Shown piece by piece: positions 31,603-43,700 of a stretch of DNA of 64,000 nt. A model generated the notes under the pieces. The model was not told where the DNA came from, ran no database searches, and saw only the letters and a list, made by a program, of their open reading frames with translations. Position 1 is the stretch's first letter, and every line of letters starts with the position of its first letter. The position numbers and the translations under genes were made by a program. Origin of the DNA: Selaginella moellendorffii (taxonomy: Eukaryota; Streptophyta; Lycopodiopsida; Selaginellales; Selaginellaceae); NCBI RefSeq assembly GCF_000143415.4, contig NW_003314270.1, forward strand, positions 124,001-188,000, in the 5' to 3' direction.

Positions 31603-34526
31603 ATGGCCTCCGGAATTGCGACGCATGTTCCCTCCGTGGATCTTAAGAACCGTGCTACATGGATTCAGGCAAAGGTGTTACTAAACAACCCCTGAGGGGG
31701 AGGGTGGTAGCCTGAGTGGTCTTAAGCCAGCAGATTTGTTCGAAATCGCAAGAAGGATTGCGTGTTTGCTAAATCAATGAATATGGGCTGCGGATGATAG
31801 TTGGAGTTGCGATTGTAGAGGATTGTTGACACAGAATCGAAAACAGTCTGACTATTGGAAGCATTGTGCGGTGGAAATTGAGGCACTTAGTGTTTGAGAA
31901 TGTGAAGGATCACAATCAAACACCACTACAACTGATGACAGAACATCTCTTCATGGGAAAAGAAAGTACACCTTCCTAAAGCGCAGCCAAAGGGATCTGA
32001 GCAACGAACCGAAAAGGCAGAAAATGGCGATGGAGGTTCGAATGGTCTCGACAGTTGCTTGTTGCAAGAGGAGGTGCTGTCAACATGCTGATTGGGATGC
32101 TATTGAAGAGGAGAGAGCAAGATACAAGACATTGTCCTGGAAGGCAGCTCGCAATTTTGTGTATGAGGCATTACGGTCATCTGTTGATGCTTCAGAACAT
32201 CAGGTGTGGGGCATGGTCTTCCAGAGGGGTTTGGTCTGCATGAAGGCATGGAGAATCATTTATGGAGTCCCTCGAACCACATTCTACAGAATCAAAACTA
32301 AGTTCGAGGAACAAAGGGTTCAACAGGCAGTCCATGGGAACGATGGTACTCACAAAACCAGGGGTCATGTTGTATATGGAGAGGCAATCTTCAAGAGGTT
32401 TGTCGAGACATGTAGCGAGCAGCAACCACATAAAACCCGCCTCTTGGAAGATGGAACTCGAGACACCCAACGAGTTCTCCCTTCCATATATACCAAGGGG
32501 GCCATATTGGAAGATGTGAATCGGGAACTCCAGAGTAATGGCTACAGGAAGCTGAGCCAATCTAGATTTAGTAGATTGTGGAGCAACAGGTTTAGGGATG
32601 TGAGTATAGGAAAGTACTCCAGCTTTTCAAAGTGTGACGAGTGCACTGCTATCAAAATGGCTTTGTCGAAGAATTCTTGCATCGCTCAAGAGCGAGAGAC
32701 GTTGGTTAGAAGGCGGCTCGACCACAACATCGAGCAGAGAAGCTGCAGGACTGCATATTATCATAATAGGATTCTCTCCATGGAGAGACCTGACTCTTAC
32801 CTCTGCATCATCCACGACAAAATGGACCAGAAAAAGACGTGCTTACCTTGACTCAATCCTGCCCCCAAGGCAATCTCTTCATCCATGCAGCTGTCTGTGT
32901 CTCTGTTTGGCATAATCGCTCATGGGCATGGTGCCCAGAACTATGGGAACTTCTTTGTACCTCTATGGGGTGGCGGGGGTGCAAACATGATGATTGCATC
33001 CCTAGCAAAACACTTAAGGTCTTTGCAAAGTGCGCAGACTGAGCTGAACAGCCAACCCTTGCATAAGGCCCTTGTCGATCGAACCCCATACAGGGTTCAG
33101 CTGGAGGAGGAGCAAAGGCTTGCAGTATCGCGTGGGGCCCCATGCCATCCCAGTGAATATGTTGGCCGTCAGATTGTAGGGTTATCACGTGAAGCCTCAT
33201 GCCATTCCGATGAGGCTGGTCGCCCGGTGAATGCACAGCCTCATCCAAACGAAGCAAAATCTCAAGGAAGTTCTTGCGGCCGATGTGGCCTTCCACCCCA
33301 TCTTCTGCTCCAAACAGACAATGCTGGCAGTGAGAACAAAAACATGTACGTCTTCGCGTACTTGGCGATGCTTGTTGCCAAAGGCATATTTGAAACGGTT
33401 ACACTTGGCTTTCTCATGGTTGGGCACACTCATGAAGACGTCGATGCCATGTTTAGTCACTTGGCAGAGTCCCTCCGGCGATCCAATGTCCTTACCCTCC
33501 CACAACTCTACGATGAATTCCAAAATTGCATCAAAGGCACTGTTGAAGCTGCACTTGTGACAGAGGTTCCAGACTTTAAGGGGTTTGTAAGAGGCTACAT
33601 CAGGGACGGATCCGAAACGCTGATTGGCCACTCCAAGCCTCTTCAGTTTCATTTCAGCATGCGTGACGGTGCTCCAGTGATGAGGTACAAGATGAGAGAA
33701 TGGGACACAGTGTGGCTGCCAGTGGACGGCATTGAACTCTTCAAGAGAGATCCCATAACTGGGGAACCTATGATTCCTTAGGGTTCCCCACGGCCGATGC
33801 ACCCGGATGGACTCAAAGACCAAGAAAGTATAATGGCCGGGATTAGATAGCATATTGCCTTCTGGAAGAGGGGGTTGGTGTTTGGTGGAGAATCCTATTT
33901 TCAGAGGTGCAAGCCTTTGATCGAATACTGGGAGAAGATTATATCTGCTATCCAAAATGGGCCGGTTGTATATGAAGAATTGGAAGAGTCCTTTTGGCCA
34001 GAACCCAGAGCACCAGATAGTAGCGGAACAATGTCCTCTGGAAATGCAGTGACAGATAACGATGTTGAGGATCACTATTGTGGGCCGAGGAACAAGAAGC
34101 CGGATTCAGCATTCAATCCAGTACAGGTCTGCAAAGGAATGGTCGTGCTTGTCAGACCCAGTAATAAAAAACAAATGATATGGGTGGGGCGCTACATCAC
34201 TGATGCAGAGGAGGACGCGGAAACTAACTCCTTCAATGTAACTGTGGAGTGGTTCAAGCCAAGTTCCGGATATATGAAGGATTGCCTAGAAAAGAGATGG
34301 GTGCTGAATCCAAGGGACCCCAGCATGAGCATATCGGTGGATAATGTTGTGCATGGTTGGATGCGGAAGCAGAGTGCCACCATCACCTTGCCAGACCATG
34401 CAAGAGATGCAGCAAGAGCATTCATAACCCGGGTTCAAGGTGAGATTCATTAATATTCCTTTACTAAGTTTCTAATGTATTTTATTTCAAGGTGAACAAT
34501 CCGAATCTGAATCAGAGGAGGCGTGA
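31603..34526 (+). pseudogene. DDE-type transposase (DUF7869/Sola-like), inactivated
   Basis: A possible first ATG is at 31603 after TTTCAG. Continuous coding similarity is clear from about 31830 and stays in one frame to 34439, then a 52-nt intron (34440-34491) leads to a short acidic last exon ending TGA at 34524-34526. Features in order: Cys cluster ACCKRRCC (about 32070), helix-turn-helix-like region VPRTTFYRIKTKF, KYSSFSKCDEC, first acidic motif IIHDKMDQ (32810), LQTDNAGSENKN (33310-33345), GHTHEDVDAMFSHLAE (33423-33470), and a C-terminal all-beta-looking region WVGRYITDAEED. These are the spaced acidic residues expected of an RNase H-fold transposase. In-frame stops: 31895-31897 (TGA), 32849-32851 (TGA), 33779-33781 (TAG), 33848-33850 (TAG). 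Each is one C-to-T change from Arg or Gln codons. Confidence 0.75.
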
Positions 34527-34700
34527 TGGCATGTGGCCTTACGCCATTCCTAGGTGAGATGATACAAATAACAAGTATAAATTCTTAGTTGTTCTAGCAA
34601 ATCTTACTTAAAGTTCAAGGTGAACAAGCCGAATATGAATTCATCGGATTGTTATAACAAATTGCGAGGTGATGGCATGAGGCGATACGCCATTTGAGAG
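34489..34700 (+). repeat. Duplicated 3' exon-palindrome units of the transposase gene
   Basis: TTCAAGGTGAACAA-CCGAATCTGAA followed by a palindrome occurs at 34486-34547, 34612-34693 and, in the inverted right end, at 37061-37123. The first is the genuine last exon; the others look like tandem copies of it. Confidence 0.6.
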
Positions 34701-35149
34701 TGGTAGCCATTCCTATATGAGGTGAGTGAAATATTTATTAGAAATACCTCATTCAATTGTGCACTTCTAAGTCTTGGTCCACTCAGTACTGTTTGCATGT
34801 TTTTATTTTAATTCTTTCTCTAAAATGTTATTTAGCATATGGCTTCATGCCATTGCTCTCCACAATCATGCATTGAATTTTTCTATCCTTGCATAATACT
34901 TCTCCATATATATAGCATGTGCGCACATGTGATATGGTTCATTAGGCCTGATATAGTGTGTGAGGTAAAACAAAGATGATGTGACATATGCATTTACCAA
35001 TCACACGTGCATAAATCTAATAATATGGCGTGTGGCCCATATTAATGGCACATAAACCTGCTTTATGTACCATCATTCCCTTGCAGCGTGTGTGTTGGTT
35101 TCCTTTTATAACACAACGAACTCCATATTTTAGGGTGAAGAGCGTTCTC

Positions 35150-35407
35150 ATGGCAAGCACAAAATCTGTAAGTGAGGCAGAAAAGGAGACGGAGAAGGAG
35201 ATAGGTGAAGATGTAGAATATATAAGTCTTCCAAACTCCCCGTACTATACTCCAAGTGATCATTTTTCTAAACAAACAGCAACATTAACAACTATCGAGA
35301 ACGCCCCAGTAACGTCAGAGACAACAATCCAAAGCAAAACAACTGACCCGGAGAAGGATGATAGTACTACTGAGAGTACCAAAAAGGAGGTGTCCACTAG
35401 CGCTTAG
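35150..35407 (+). CDS. Possible small acidic protein of the transposon
   Basis: ORF of 85 codons from ATG at 35150 to TAG at 35405-35407. Rich in Ser, Thr, Glu and Lys (SEAEKETEKEIGED, TTESTKKEVSTSA), no domain recognised, followed 8 bp later by a palindrome site (35415). It could be a third element gene, an exon, or chance. Confidence 0.3.
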   Translation: MASTKSVSEAEKETEKEIGEDVEYISLPNSPYYTPSDHFSKQTATLTTIENAPVTSETTIQSKTTDPEKDDSTTESTKKEVSTSA

Positions 35408-35689
35408 GCTTATAATGGCGTGTGCCCTCATGCCATTTACTTGATCACCAAATACCTTTTTCCCTTTGCACTAGTATATCTTAATACCGGTATGAGAAAT
35501 AGAATGGCATGTGCCCTCAGGCCTTTTACTAAATCACCTTTGAAAGAAATGCAAGCCTCTATGTCGTAAAAAAAAGGTACTAGAGAAATTCCTTAATAAT
35601 ATGAATGTTATTTAGTTTCATGAAAATACACTAAGGGTCAAATGAGTTAAATGACTTCTCCAGACTAGCAATGCCTCTTGCTACACCTT

Positions 35690-36871
35690 CACAGTGGAGG
35701 TCTGGACACAGAGATACATCCGAGAAATGAGGAGTCGCACAAGTAATAGAGGGACCTTATGCGAATAAGTTAGTGACCCTTCCATCTTTCTTTCGGGATC
35801 ATCACTCGGCACCGGTTCATCCAGTGTTTACTTTCCAAGCTCATTTTTATAACAAAAAGTCTCCTATTATTCTTAACGTGTTGGTTAATACAGGTTCAAG
35901 TTTATCTTCTATTGCTCGACCTGTTACCACACATTGCTATCTACACTTGTGTCGTATGGCGGAACTAATTTTCATTCTTAATAGCAACGGCCGTACACAT
36001 GCATGTGCACGGGATGAGGCAAACCTGGTTGTGCATGTGGGCAATCTTGAGCTTGGGTTGCAATCATTGTGGTGGTGCCAAGTTAAGCTTTTGACCTCAT
36101 TTTTTGTATAAATTAGTTGCAGTGCAATCATTCCAAGTGTGACTTTGAAGCTTTCTCCCTTTTATCCCATATTTCCTTATATTTTATTCATTCCTCTCAC
36201 TTTTATACCCCTTTGTCCCTCTATTTCTACCTTTACTTCTATTATTTTTGTCCCCCCATTATTTCCTCCTATGTTTCCATCTTGTTCTACTCTTCTCTTT
36301 CCTGATCCCTCTGACAATCTTTGTGTTATAGTAGTTGACCGACTCATGAGGGTGTATTCTAATCTCTTTAAATTTGACCTATTATCTAGGGCCAAGAGTG
36401 CCACACGTCATCCAATTTCAACCAAAGGTGCTCGTCCAATCAAAGTTCCTTTTTGTCGTCGGTCATCCAAAGATATCAAGATTTTACGGGCAAACGTCAA
36501 GGAGATGTTGGAGAAGGGTGTTATTTGAAAGTTGCGGAGCCTTTGGGCATGTGAACTTCATCTTGTGACGAAGCCTGATGGGAGTATTTGTTTCTGCATT
36601 GACTATCATCTGTTAAATGAAGTGACAATCCTGGATGTGTACCCTCTTCCTCACACTGTTGACCTCTTGGATCGTTTGGGGCAAAGTCGTTGGTTCACTA
36701 AGCTAGATCTTGCTTTTGGATACTAGCAAATATCAATGGCTGAAGAAGATATTCCTAAGACTCCTTTTCGTACACTGTTTGGTTTGTACAAATTCTTGAT
36801 GATGCCGTTTGAGTTGAACAATGCTCCAACAACTTTCCAGTAGATGATGGACAAGGTTCTTTGCAATATGC
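35690..36871 (+). mobile_element. Gypsy G2 protease and N-terminal reverse transcriptase, inverted
   Basis: Plus-strand pol sequence: a retropepsin motif (LVNTGSSLSSIA, where NTG replaces DTG) near 35880 and reverse transcriptase from about 36420 to 36871, with FCIDYHLLNE and [11 protein letters not shown]. Its last codons (DKVLCNML) continue exactly into the reverse transcriptase piece that ends at 22443. In-frame stops near 36526, 36725 and 36841. Orientation is opposite to the rest of G2. The left breakpoint lies between about 35580 and 35690. Confidence 0.8.
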
Positions 36872-36875
36872 TAAA

Positions 36876-36899
36876 AAGCTCTATTTCGTTAAAGTGGGA
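36876..36899 (+). repeat. Right terminal inverted repeat of the DNA transposon (now inverted)
   Basis: Exact 24-bp match to 22448-22471, preceded by TAAA. Sequence after it (36900-37220) holds transposon material, including a palindrome at 37102, up to the junction with gag. Confidence 0.8.
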
Positions 36900-37229
36900 T
36901 TTATTCAGTAAAATGGGACTAGGTACAAATTTTCAAGTATTTGAAAATGACGTGAAATTATATGTTTTTTGTCTAGGGGCTAGACATATCTGGGGCATGG
37001 TGACTAGCTCGGTGACTTTGTGTCCAGACTGAGTCCATCTAGTTGTATAATAAATCTCATTGTCAAGGTGAACAAGCCGAATCTGAAGCTAAAGAAGAGC
37101 GATGGCATGCGCGCACACACTATTTGTTTGTTCATTGAGCGTATGGTGAGCTTTCCAAGATGAACGTCATTCCTATTAGCCAAACATATAACTTAATGGT
37201 GAGAACATTTAGATATTATTCAATGTTAT

Positions 37230-38066
37230 CTTTTTCTAACGAAGATAATGCAATTATTGAAAGGCATCATCACAATTGTCGGTATGTCCGAATGTGCGTT
37301 TGAAAACGTTTGGGAGAATAATCCAATCCCCACAAGTGGCTGCACACAAACCATTGTACAATTGCAACACTGTCCCTTGGAGACATGTGGGAAACTCACA
37401 CAAACGTTGAGCATCATCCCAAGAATGATATGCGGTAATCACCGTGAAATGCTTAAACCAATAGTACACATCATCCCCAGGATTCCCATGAAAGAACTCT
37501 GGCCGAACGCTAGGATTGGCACCAAGAGTAAGAGGAGTTGTACCACGAGCTATGAATGCCACCATCAACTGAGTTTGGTTGTTCAATTGCAAATGCATAG
37601 CATCAAGCAATTGTATCAACTACTGCTCCAGAGTCAAAGGAGGAGATTGCTAATCTACCATGAAGATGAACAAAAAAGAAAGAGCAAAAGAAGAGAAATG
37701 ACAAAAAAATAGAAAGAAATGGAGATCTAGACAATGCAAAAAGCTAGATCTAAACTAAAATCCTAAAAATAATGAATAAAAGAAAGGAAATAAAAAAAGC
37801 TAAATTTAACAATGCAAAAGCTAGATCTAAACCAAAATCCCAAATCCAAGCACTCCTTAGGGACAATCAAAAGTGCCTTTCACCTCCACCAATGTGAATG
37901 CATGGAATATGGAAAGAGAATACAAAAAATGTGCATATCAATTAACCGAAAAACCCTAGCTTATATATAGGAGCGAGTGGTCTGGATTGAAATTAATCCG
38001 ACGGCTATTAAAATCCCACTATGCTAATATTAATATATGGCATCATAGCTATACATTTGGCCCTCA
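37230..38066 (-). mobile_element. Gypsy G2 gag and 5' LTR
   Basis: The minus strand encodes a gag-like retrotransposon protein (37619-37254; NPSVRPEFFHGNPGDDVYYW, FTVITAYHSWDDAQR). The 5' LTR is 37895-38066 (172 bp, TGAGGG start on the minus strand), equal in length to the 3' LTR at 19923-20094. The junction with transposon sequence near 37215-37245 is the second breakpoint of the inversion. Confidence 0.82.
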
Positions 38067-40399
38067 ACTCAAACATACATATAAGTGTTATTATAAAAAT
38101 TGAATATAATGTAGACAATGTTATGGGTATTATATGTATTATAAAACTAGAATACAATATGGTTATTAATGTAGATGTCATATGATTCTCTCAAGCACTA
38201 TTAAAGGACTAAAAAATAATCCAGTTTTTAATATAAGTGTAATACAAAATTGGAATACAATATGGGATAATATGGTTTATATTTGTAATATTTTAAAACT
38301 GGTATAGATAGTGTTATTGTTTATGATGCTTTGAACAATAGACCAACTAACATAGTGTGGAAGTGTAAGTGCTAAACAAAAATATGGAAATCCTAAAGAA
38401 CAAATTACTTCTTTCAAAATGCATGGAGAACTAGGAAAGAGGCATTTCAATAAGAAGAGATTTGATTAGGTTTACACAAAAAGTAAAAGTGAAATATTAG
38501 TCAGGCTATATGGCAATTTGAAGTTTAACTTGGTTGAAGAAGCTATAAACTCAAATTGCACGCCATCGAACTTTGTTGGCATACAAATATTTAGCTCTAA
38601 AATAAAAAGTTACTGTTAATGTTGAATAATTTGCTATAGAGTTATGAGTGAAGTGCTGTATTAAATTGCTCTAATGCTTCATATAACTTTTGTAATATAT
38701 CTAAATCTGACTAGAACTTGGATATGAGGAAACCATTGATATGAGAGTGTTTAAATTGTCAAGAGCTTGTCATCAAGAGGAAGGGAAATTATGAATATTA
38801 ATAATAAAATATTGAATAATAGAGAAGAAAAAATGATTTTTTATATTAAAAAGGGGTAAATTTTTCTTTTCTTATTCTGAATATATTCAAAACCTTATCT
38901 TTATAGGGTCTTTAGAAATTAATTTGGTCCAATCCATAGTTAATCCAGAAATGTAATCTAGTTATAGGTATCTAATCCTATATGCCCATCTATATGCATA
39001 ATATATTTTAAATTTAAATCTGATGAGCAGAGGTTTAGGATTTAATTCTTCCTGTTGCTAGTAGTAGTGCTTGATAAATATAGAAAGATAACAAATATGT
39101 GATAAATTGTATGAAATTTTGGCAAACTCATCAATTGTAAGTATGATGAAAAGGTTGCTTAGCTCTAAATTAATGTTATTGTTGTATCTCTATTGCATAT
39201 TTTCCTCTTTAACCATTTTTATAAGTCACTTCCTATTGTGATTAACATAACAATGGTGCATGCTCTCAAAATTTCTAGGGCTACTTGTCATACACCTCTA
39301 ATAAAGTCATCTACTATAGTAGTTGTAAAATATAAAGAAAAACCAATTTTCATCTTTTTTTTTTCAAACCTTTACTATTGGTTGTTTGCTCAGTTTCTTG
39401 TTATAAAGAAAACTAAAAATAAAAAACAATTATCAAAATACAAAGAACTCATTTTCTTCCTTCTCAATTAGTCTTGGTTGGATCAATGTCTGATAATGAT
39501 CATGCTAAGATCATTTGCATATTAGATACCTTCCCCTTTTTGAAAGAAAAAATAAATAAATGACTCTAGAAAAAAAGAAAAAGGCATACCTAAGCACAAT
39601 TGAAATTGAAACTATAACCTAGTGTCAAATGTGGCTATTCACAGTCTTGCCTTATTTTATTAAAAATCCAACAATAACTCAAGTTGAGTAGATAATGGCT
39701 TCTTTACAGCTCTAAACACACACAACAGAAGATCAATGACTAAACCCTAGAATGGCAAAAAACTTTAACATTTTTTTGAGGGAAGTGTCAAGACCCCCAA
39801 CAAGATCAAGACTGGAAAATGCTAAAGACAAAGAGAAAAAGCTAGTGAAAACAAAGAAAAGGCCTTAGACTGGTGTTGATTCAGATTGTGGAGAAATGGA
39901 ACAAGGCTAACCTATATATACTATAGGTTGATGAAGCTCCACCACTCTTGGATCGAGGACAGCCTAAATACAGCTGAGGTCGAGGAGGCGCCACATCATC
40001 ATCAGGAATGTGGCTCGAGACTCAGGAATCGGGAAGTGTCTCGAGAGTCAGGAATAGGGAAGTGTCTCGAGAGTCAGGAATAGAGAAGTGTCTCGAGAGT
40101 CAGGAATGTGGTCTGCAGGTCAGGAATCCGGCGAGAGTCAGGAATGTGGCAAGAATTGGGGGATTCCTGACAGGAAGGTTGGAAGTTTTCTATAGGTAAA
40201 TATTTCCCATCAGGAAAGACTAGGCAAAATTTTGCTATTGGGACAGGAGAACCACAAATCTCTAGAAAAATATAAACAAAACACTAAGTAAGCCACTTGA
40301 ACCTAAGTAAGCAAAAACATTTGTGCATTTCTACCCAATCTATCTAGAAATAAACTTTCTTTAGCACATGAAAAATAATCAAAAATTAATTATATACCA
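38067..40399. repeat. Inner inverted repeat (IR2'), right copy
   Basis: Reverse-oriented relative of 17563-18815, with an extra block at about 38130-38620. AT-rich and without coding potential. A further block at about 39540-40195, absent from the left copy, contains the minisatellite at 40003-40150. Confidence 0.75.
40003..40150 (+). repeat. 26-bp minisatellite
   Basis: Five to six units built on GTGTCTCGAGAGTCAGGAAT with small variants (GGGAA, AGAGAA, GTGGCTC). Absent from the left IR2 copy and from 44.2-45.1 kb. Confidence 0.85.
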
Positions 40400-40648
40400 A
40401 AACCAGGCTGAGATAATGGCTATCAGGTAAGTGTAGAGGTAAATTGTTGTACGAGACCCAGGTTCGATGCCAAAGGGTCCAATCAACAAGGACTTCAATG
40501 CAAAAATCTTGCTCTTTAAGTAACCCTTGTTCTGGTTCGCTAGCTCACTAAAACAACTTAGACTAGTTGGTTAGGACATTGGGTTCCCAGAGCATGCATT
40601 TCAGGTTTGATTCTTGCCAACGTTACTTGTAAAGCAAAGGATATTCAC
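40400..40648 (+). repeat. tRNA-like dispersed repeat R7
   Basis: Both modules: CCCAGGTTCGATGCC near 40458 and CAGGTTTGATTC near 40602, the second with a C-to-T change in the B box. Mirror of R6. Confidence 0.7.
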
Positions 40649-40718
40649 ATATTAACATCAAACCAAAATGTTTATAATTCTTAAACTCAAATTAGTATTG
40701 AAAGAAAACATCATTTTA

Positions 40719-43700
40719 TGAGTGCATGGAATGTGGAAAGGGATTACAGAAAATGTGCATATCAATTAGCCCAAAAACCCTAATTTATATATAGGAGCGA
40801 GTAGTCCAAATTGAAATCAATCTGACGGCTACCAAAATCCCATTATGCTAATATTAGTATATGGCATTGTACACTTGGCCCTCACATCATCCCCTCCCCT
40901 CGGAATAATGGAAAGCCATCAGGGTTCTCTTGTAGATGGGCCGGGATCTGGAGGAACGTCAGGAGGAGGCATCAGTGGATTTGTAGATGGTATTAATTAC
41001 TCCTGATCCCTTTGTATGAAGCGTTTCAACCACTGCACATGCACAATCTCCGGAGGATCAGCCTGCTGGATGTCATGCCGAACCTCATAAACTTGTGGTC
41101 CAACTTGCTGTAACACTCGATATGGTCCTTTCCACTACGCAAGGAGCCCCTTATATAAACCATGTACTATAAGATGGGGAAAACAGATTAATACCAAATC
41201 ATCCACTTTGTACTCCGCATGTGGACGATGATGGGAGTTGTAGTGCCGTTATTATCCCACTTGTACGTGGCCTAAGTATTCGGCAGACTCTTCTCAGACA
41301 AGTGGAAGAATGCTTGTCAAATACTAATCCCATGACCTAGCATCGGGAGCTTGTGGCAATCGCAAAGGTAAACCCAGCTCTGTTGGTAATATTGGATCAT
41401 GACCATATAGGAGTTTATATGGTGAAGCACCAACCAAACTTTGCACCCCTGTGACATAAGCATACCAAAGAGACGGCAAATAACCATCCCAATCCGAATA
41501 CTGAAAGTTCACATACTTCGCAATTATTCCTCTGAATGTCCAAATGAGCCATTCCACCAGACCATCTGATTGTGGATGATAAGCACTCATAAAAGTGTGG
41601 CGTATCCCCAACTGAGATGTCAAAATATGAAATACCTCAGCCATAAATACGAGACCATTATCCAAAAGAATCCACTTCAGACAAGAATGTTGGAACACCA
41701 CTCGATTGAGGAGGAAGTATCGAATAGCAGTTGCAGAGGCACTAGCAAAAGCACCAACTTCCACCAACGAGTCAAGTAGTCATAAGTAATAATAACATAT
41801 TCATTGTCAGCAGTTGATCCTAGAAAAGGTCCCATAAGATTAAACGCCACCAACTTAAACGGGTGGGAAACTACAATTGACTCTAACTGTCCTTCCGAGG
41901 CACAAGGGGGAGTATTATGGGCTTGGCACCAAACACAACTATGCATATATTGAATAATATCACATCGCATTTCCGGCCAATAGAAAGACTTATGCAGCTT
42001 CTCGGTTACACGACAATGTCCCATATGCTTGCCTAAAATAGGAGAATCATGGTAGGCATGGAGAAAATATAGAATAAAGACAAAAGGCACCACTAGCCGT
42101 AAAAGATCATCAGGATCCATCCCCACAAAATAAAAAAGGCCATCCTCAAAGCGATATTGAAAATATAAATGTTAGAATGGCAAGTCATCAACAAGTGATG
42201 CAGGATTTTCAAACCCATTTCGAAGCCTTTGAATCCATAGCTCAATCTTTTGAGCCTCCTGGACCTCATCAAGAGAAGGTAGATTTTGCTCTGTGCCTTA
42301 TGCACACTAAACGTCAAATACAGCAACTACCGATGGCAAAAAATCCTCATCTAAAAAATCCACAAATGCTGAAATAATAGGCTTGTCAAAAACATGAAAA
42401 GAGAGTGGAAAAGGAAGAGAAGCTCAAGAAAGGGCATTAGCATCAGCCATAGAATTCTCTAGGTGATGAACAACATCAAAATCATATATCTGAAGCTTCA
42501 AAGCCCACCAAGTAGTACGACCAAAATAATGAAGTAACAGCAATATGATCACTTTCAAGTAATGTCCGAGAACTATATAGATATACATGAAGTTTCTTGA
42601 AACCCCAGACTGTTGCTAAACACTCCTCTGTCGTGGAATAATTCACCTCCGCTAGTTGTAATGTACAGCTTATATACACAATAGGATGGCACTGACTAAA
42701 CACACTTGGGCTCTCTTGCATCAACACACCTCCAAAACTAATATCAGAAACATCCACCCGCAAAATAAAAAGTCAAGTGTAGTTAAGATATGCTAAAACC
42801 GGAGGAGATGTCAATAGCTTTTTGAGATCCATGAACACCCGCTCACAATTCGGAGACCAGATGAAAGATGACATTGATGACTTCAGCAACACTTGCAACA
42901 GTGTAGTGTGATCAGAAAGATGATCCATAAAACAACCAAAATACTGCACCCTGCCCAGGAAGTGTTGCACATCATTCACACATTTTGGAATAAGGAACTT
43001 TAGAACAGCCACAAGTTTGTTAGAATCAACTTGCAAACCCTCACGAGAAATATGGTACCCAAGATAAGTCGTGTCCCATGACCCAAACACGCACTTCAAC
43101 CACTTCAGCTTTAAACCAACGTCCCGTAGCCAATTCAACACTTTACAAACATCACGAACATGCTCCTCCTATGTCCCTTCCGAAAGGATCAAGATATCAT
43201 CAATGAAGTTAGTAGTCACCTCTGGCATATCTCAAAGAACCTCGTCTATCATCTGCTGGAAAGTTGTTGAGGCATTGTTCAAACCAAACGGCATCACCAA
43301 GAACTCGTACAAACCAAACAGTGTACGAAAAGCAGTCTTAGGAATATTTTCTTCGGGCATCAATACCTGCCAGTACCAAGAAGCAAGATCAAGCTTGGTG
43401 AACCAATGACTTCACCCCAGACGATCCAAAAGATCAACAATGTGAGGAAGAGGGTAGACATCTGGGATCGTCACTTCATTTCACAAACGACAGTCAATGT
43501 AGAGGATACTCTCATCAGGCTTTGTCACAAAATGAGGTTCAGATGCCCAAGGACTCCGTGACTTCCGAATAACACCCTTCAACATCTCCTTGACATTTGC
43601 ACATAAAATCTTGATCTCTTTGAATAACTAACGACAAACATAAACTTTGATTGGACAAGCATCCCCGGTTGAAATCGGATAACATATAGCACTCTTGGCC

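Larger units (their letters stand above)
22542..37123. repeat. Dispersed 22-bp palindrome family (about 24 sites)
   Basis: Consensus left half ATGGCRTGNGG joined directly to its complement CCNCAYGCCAT. Sites start at 22542, 22834, 23884, 23959, 25330, 25471, 26949, 28226, 28286, 28373, 29816, 30716 (half), 31331, 31429, 31499, 33127, 33184, 34526, 34672, 34832 (weak), 35025 (half), 35415, 35504 and 37102. The best (28373, 29816, 31331) match at every specified position. Extra isolated half sites occur, e.g. 22881. By eye none lies outside the transposon. The last site is in the inverted right-end segment, confirming that this segment belongs to the element. Spacing is irregular and sites avoid conserved exons, so this is neither a CRISPR array nor a satellite. 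Confidence 0.85.
22448..37220. mobile_element. Large Sola-like DNA transposon with divergent genes
   Basis: The left 24-bp terminal repeat (22448-22471) is repeated exactly at 36876-36899. The flanks are TTTA on the left (22444-22447) and TAAA on the right (36872-36875), that is, a 4-bp target duplication once the later inversion is taken into account. Inverting 35.65-37.22 kb restores two inward-facing ends and a gypsy reading frame across the target. Element length without the gypsy segment is about 13.5 kb. It carries a leftward ParB-like/HAD gene, a rightward DDE-type transposase, scattered 22-bp palindromes and a repeat-rich divergent control region. A 4-bp duplication and the transposase motifs suggest the Sola group; this is inference. 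Confidence 0.7.

Noticed and set aside
31895-33850. Stop codons as evidence of a variant genetic code or of U-to-C RNA editing
   Set aside because: All three stop types occur in frame, neighbouring genes use the standard code, and plant editing of this kind acts in organelles. C-to-T decay explains the pattern more simply.
22542-37123. Palindromic repeats as a CRISPR array
   Set aside because: Spacing is irregular (tens to thousands of bp), there are no uniform spacers or cas genes, and the context is eukaryotic with spliceosomal introns.
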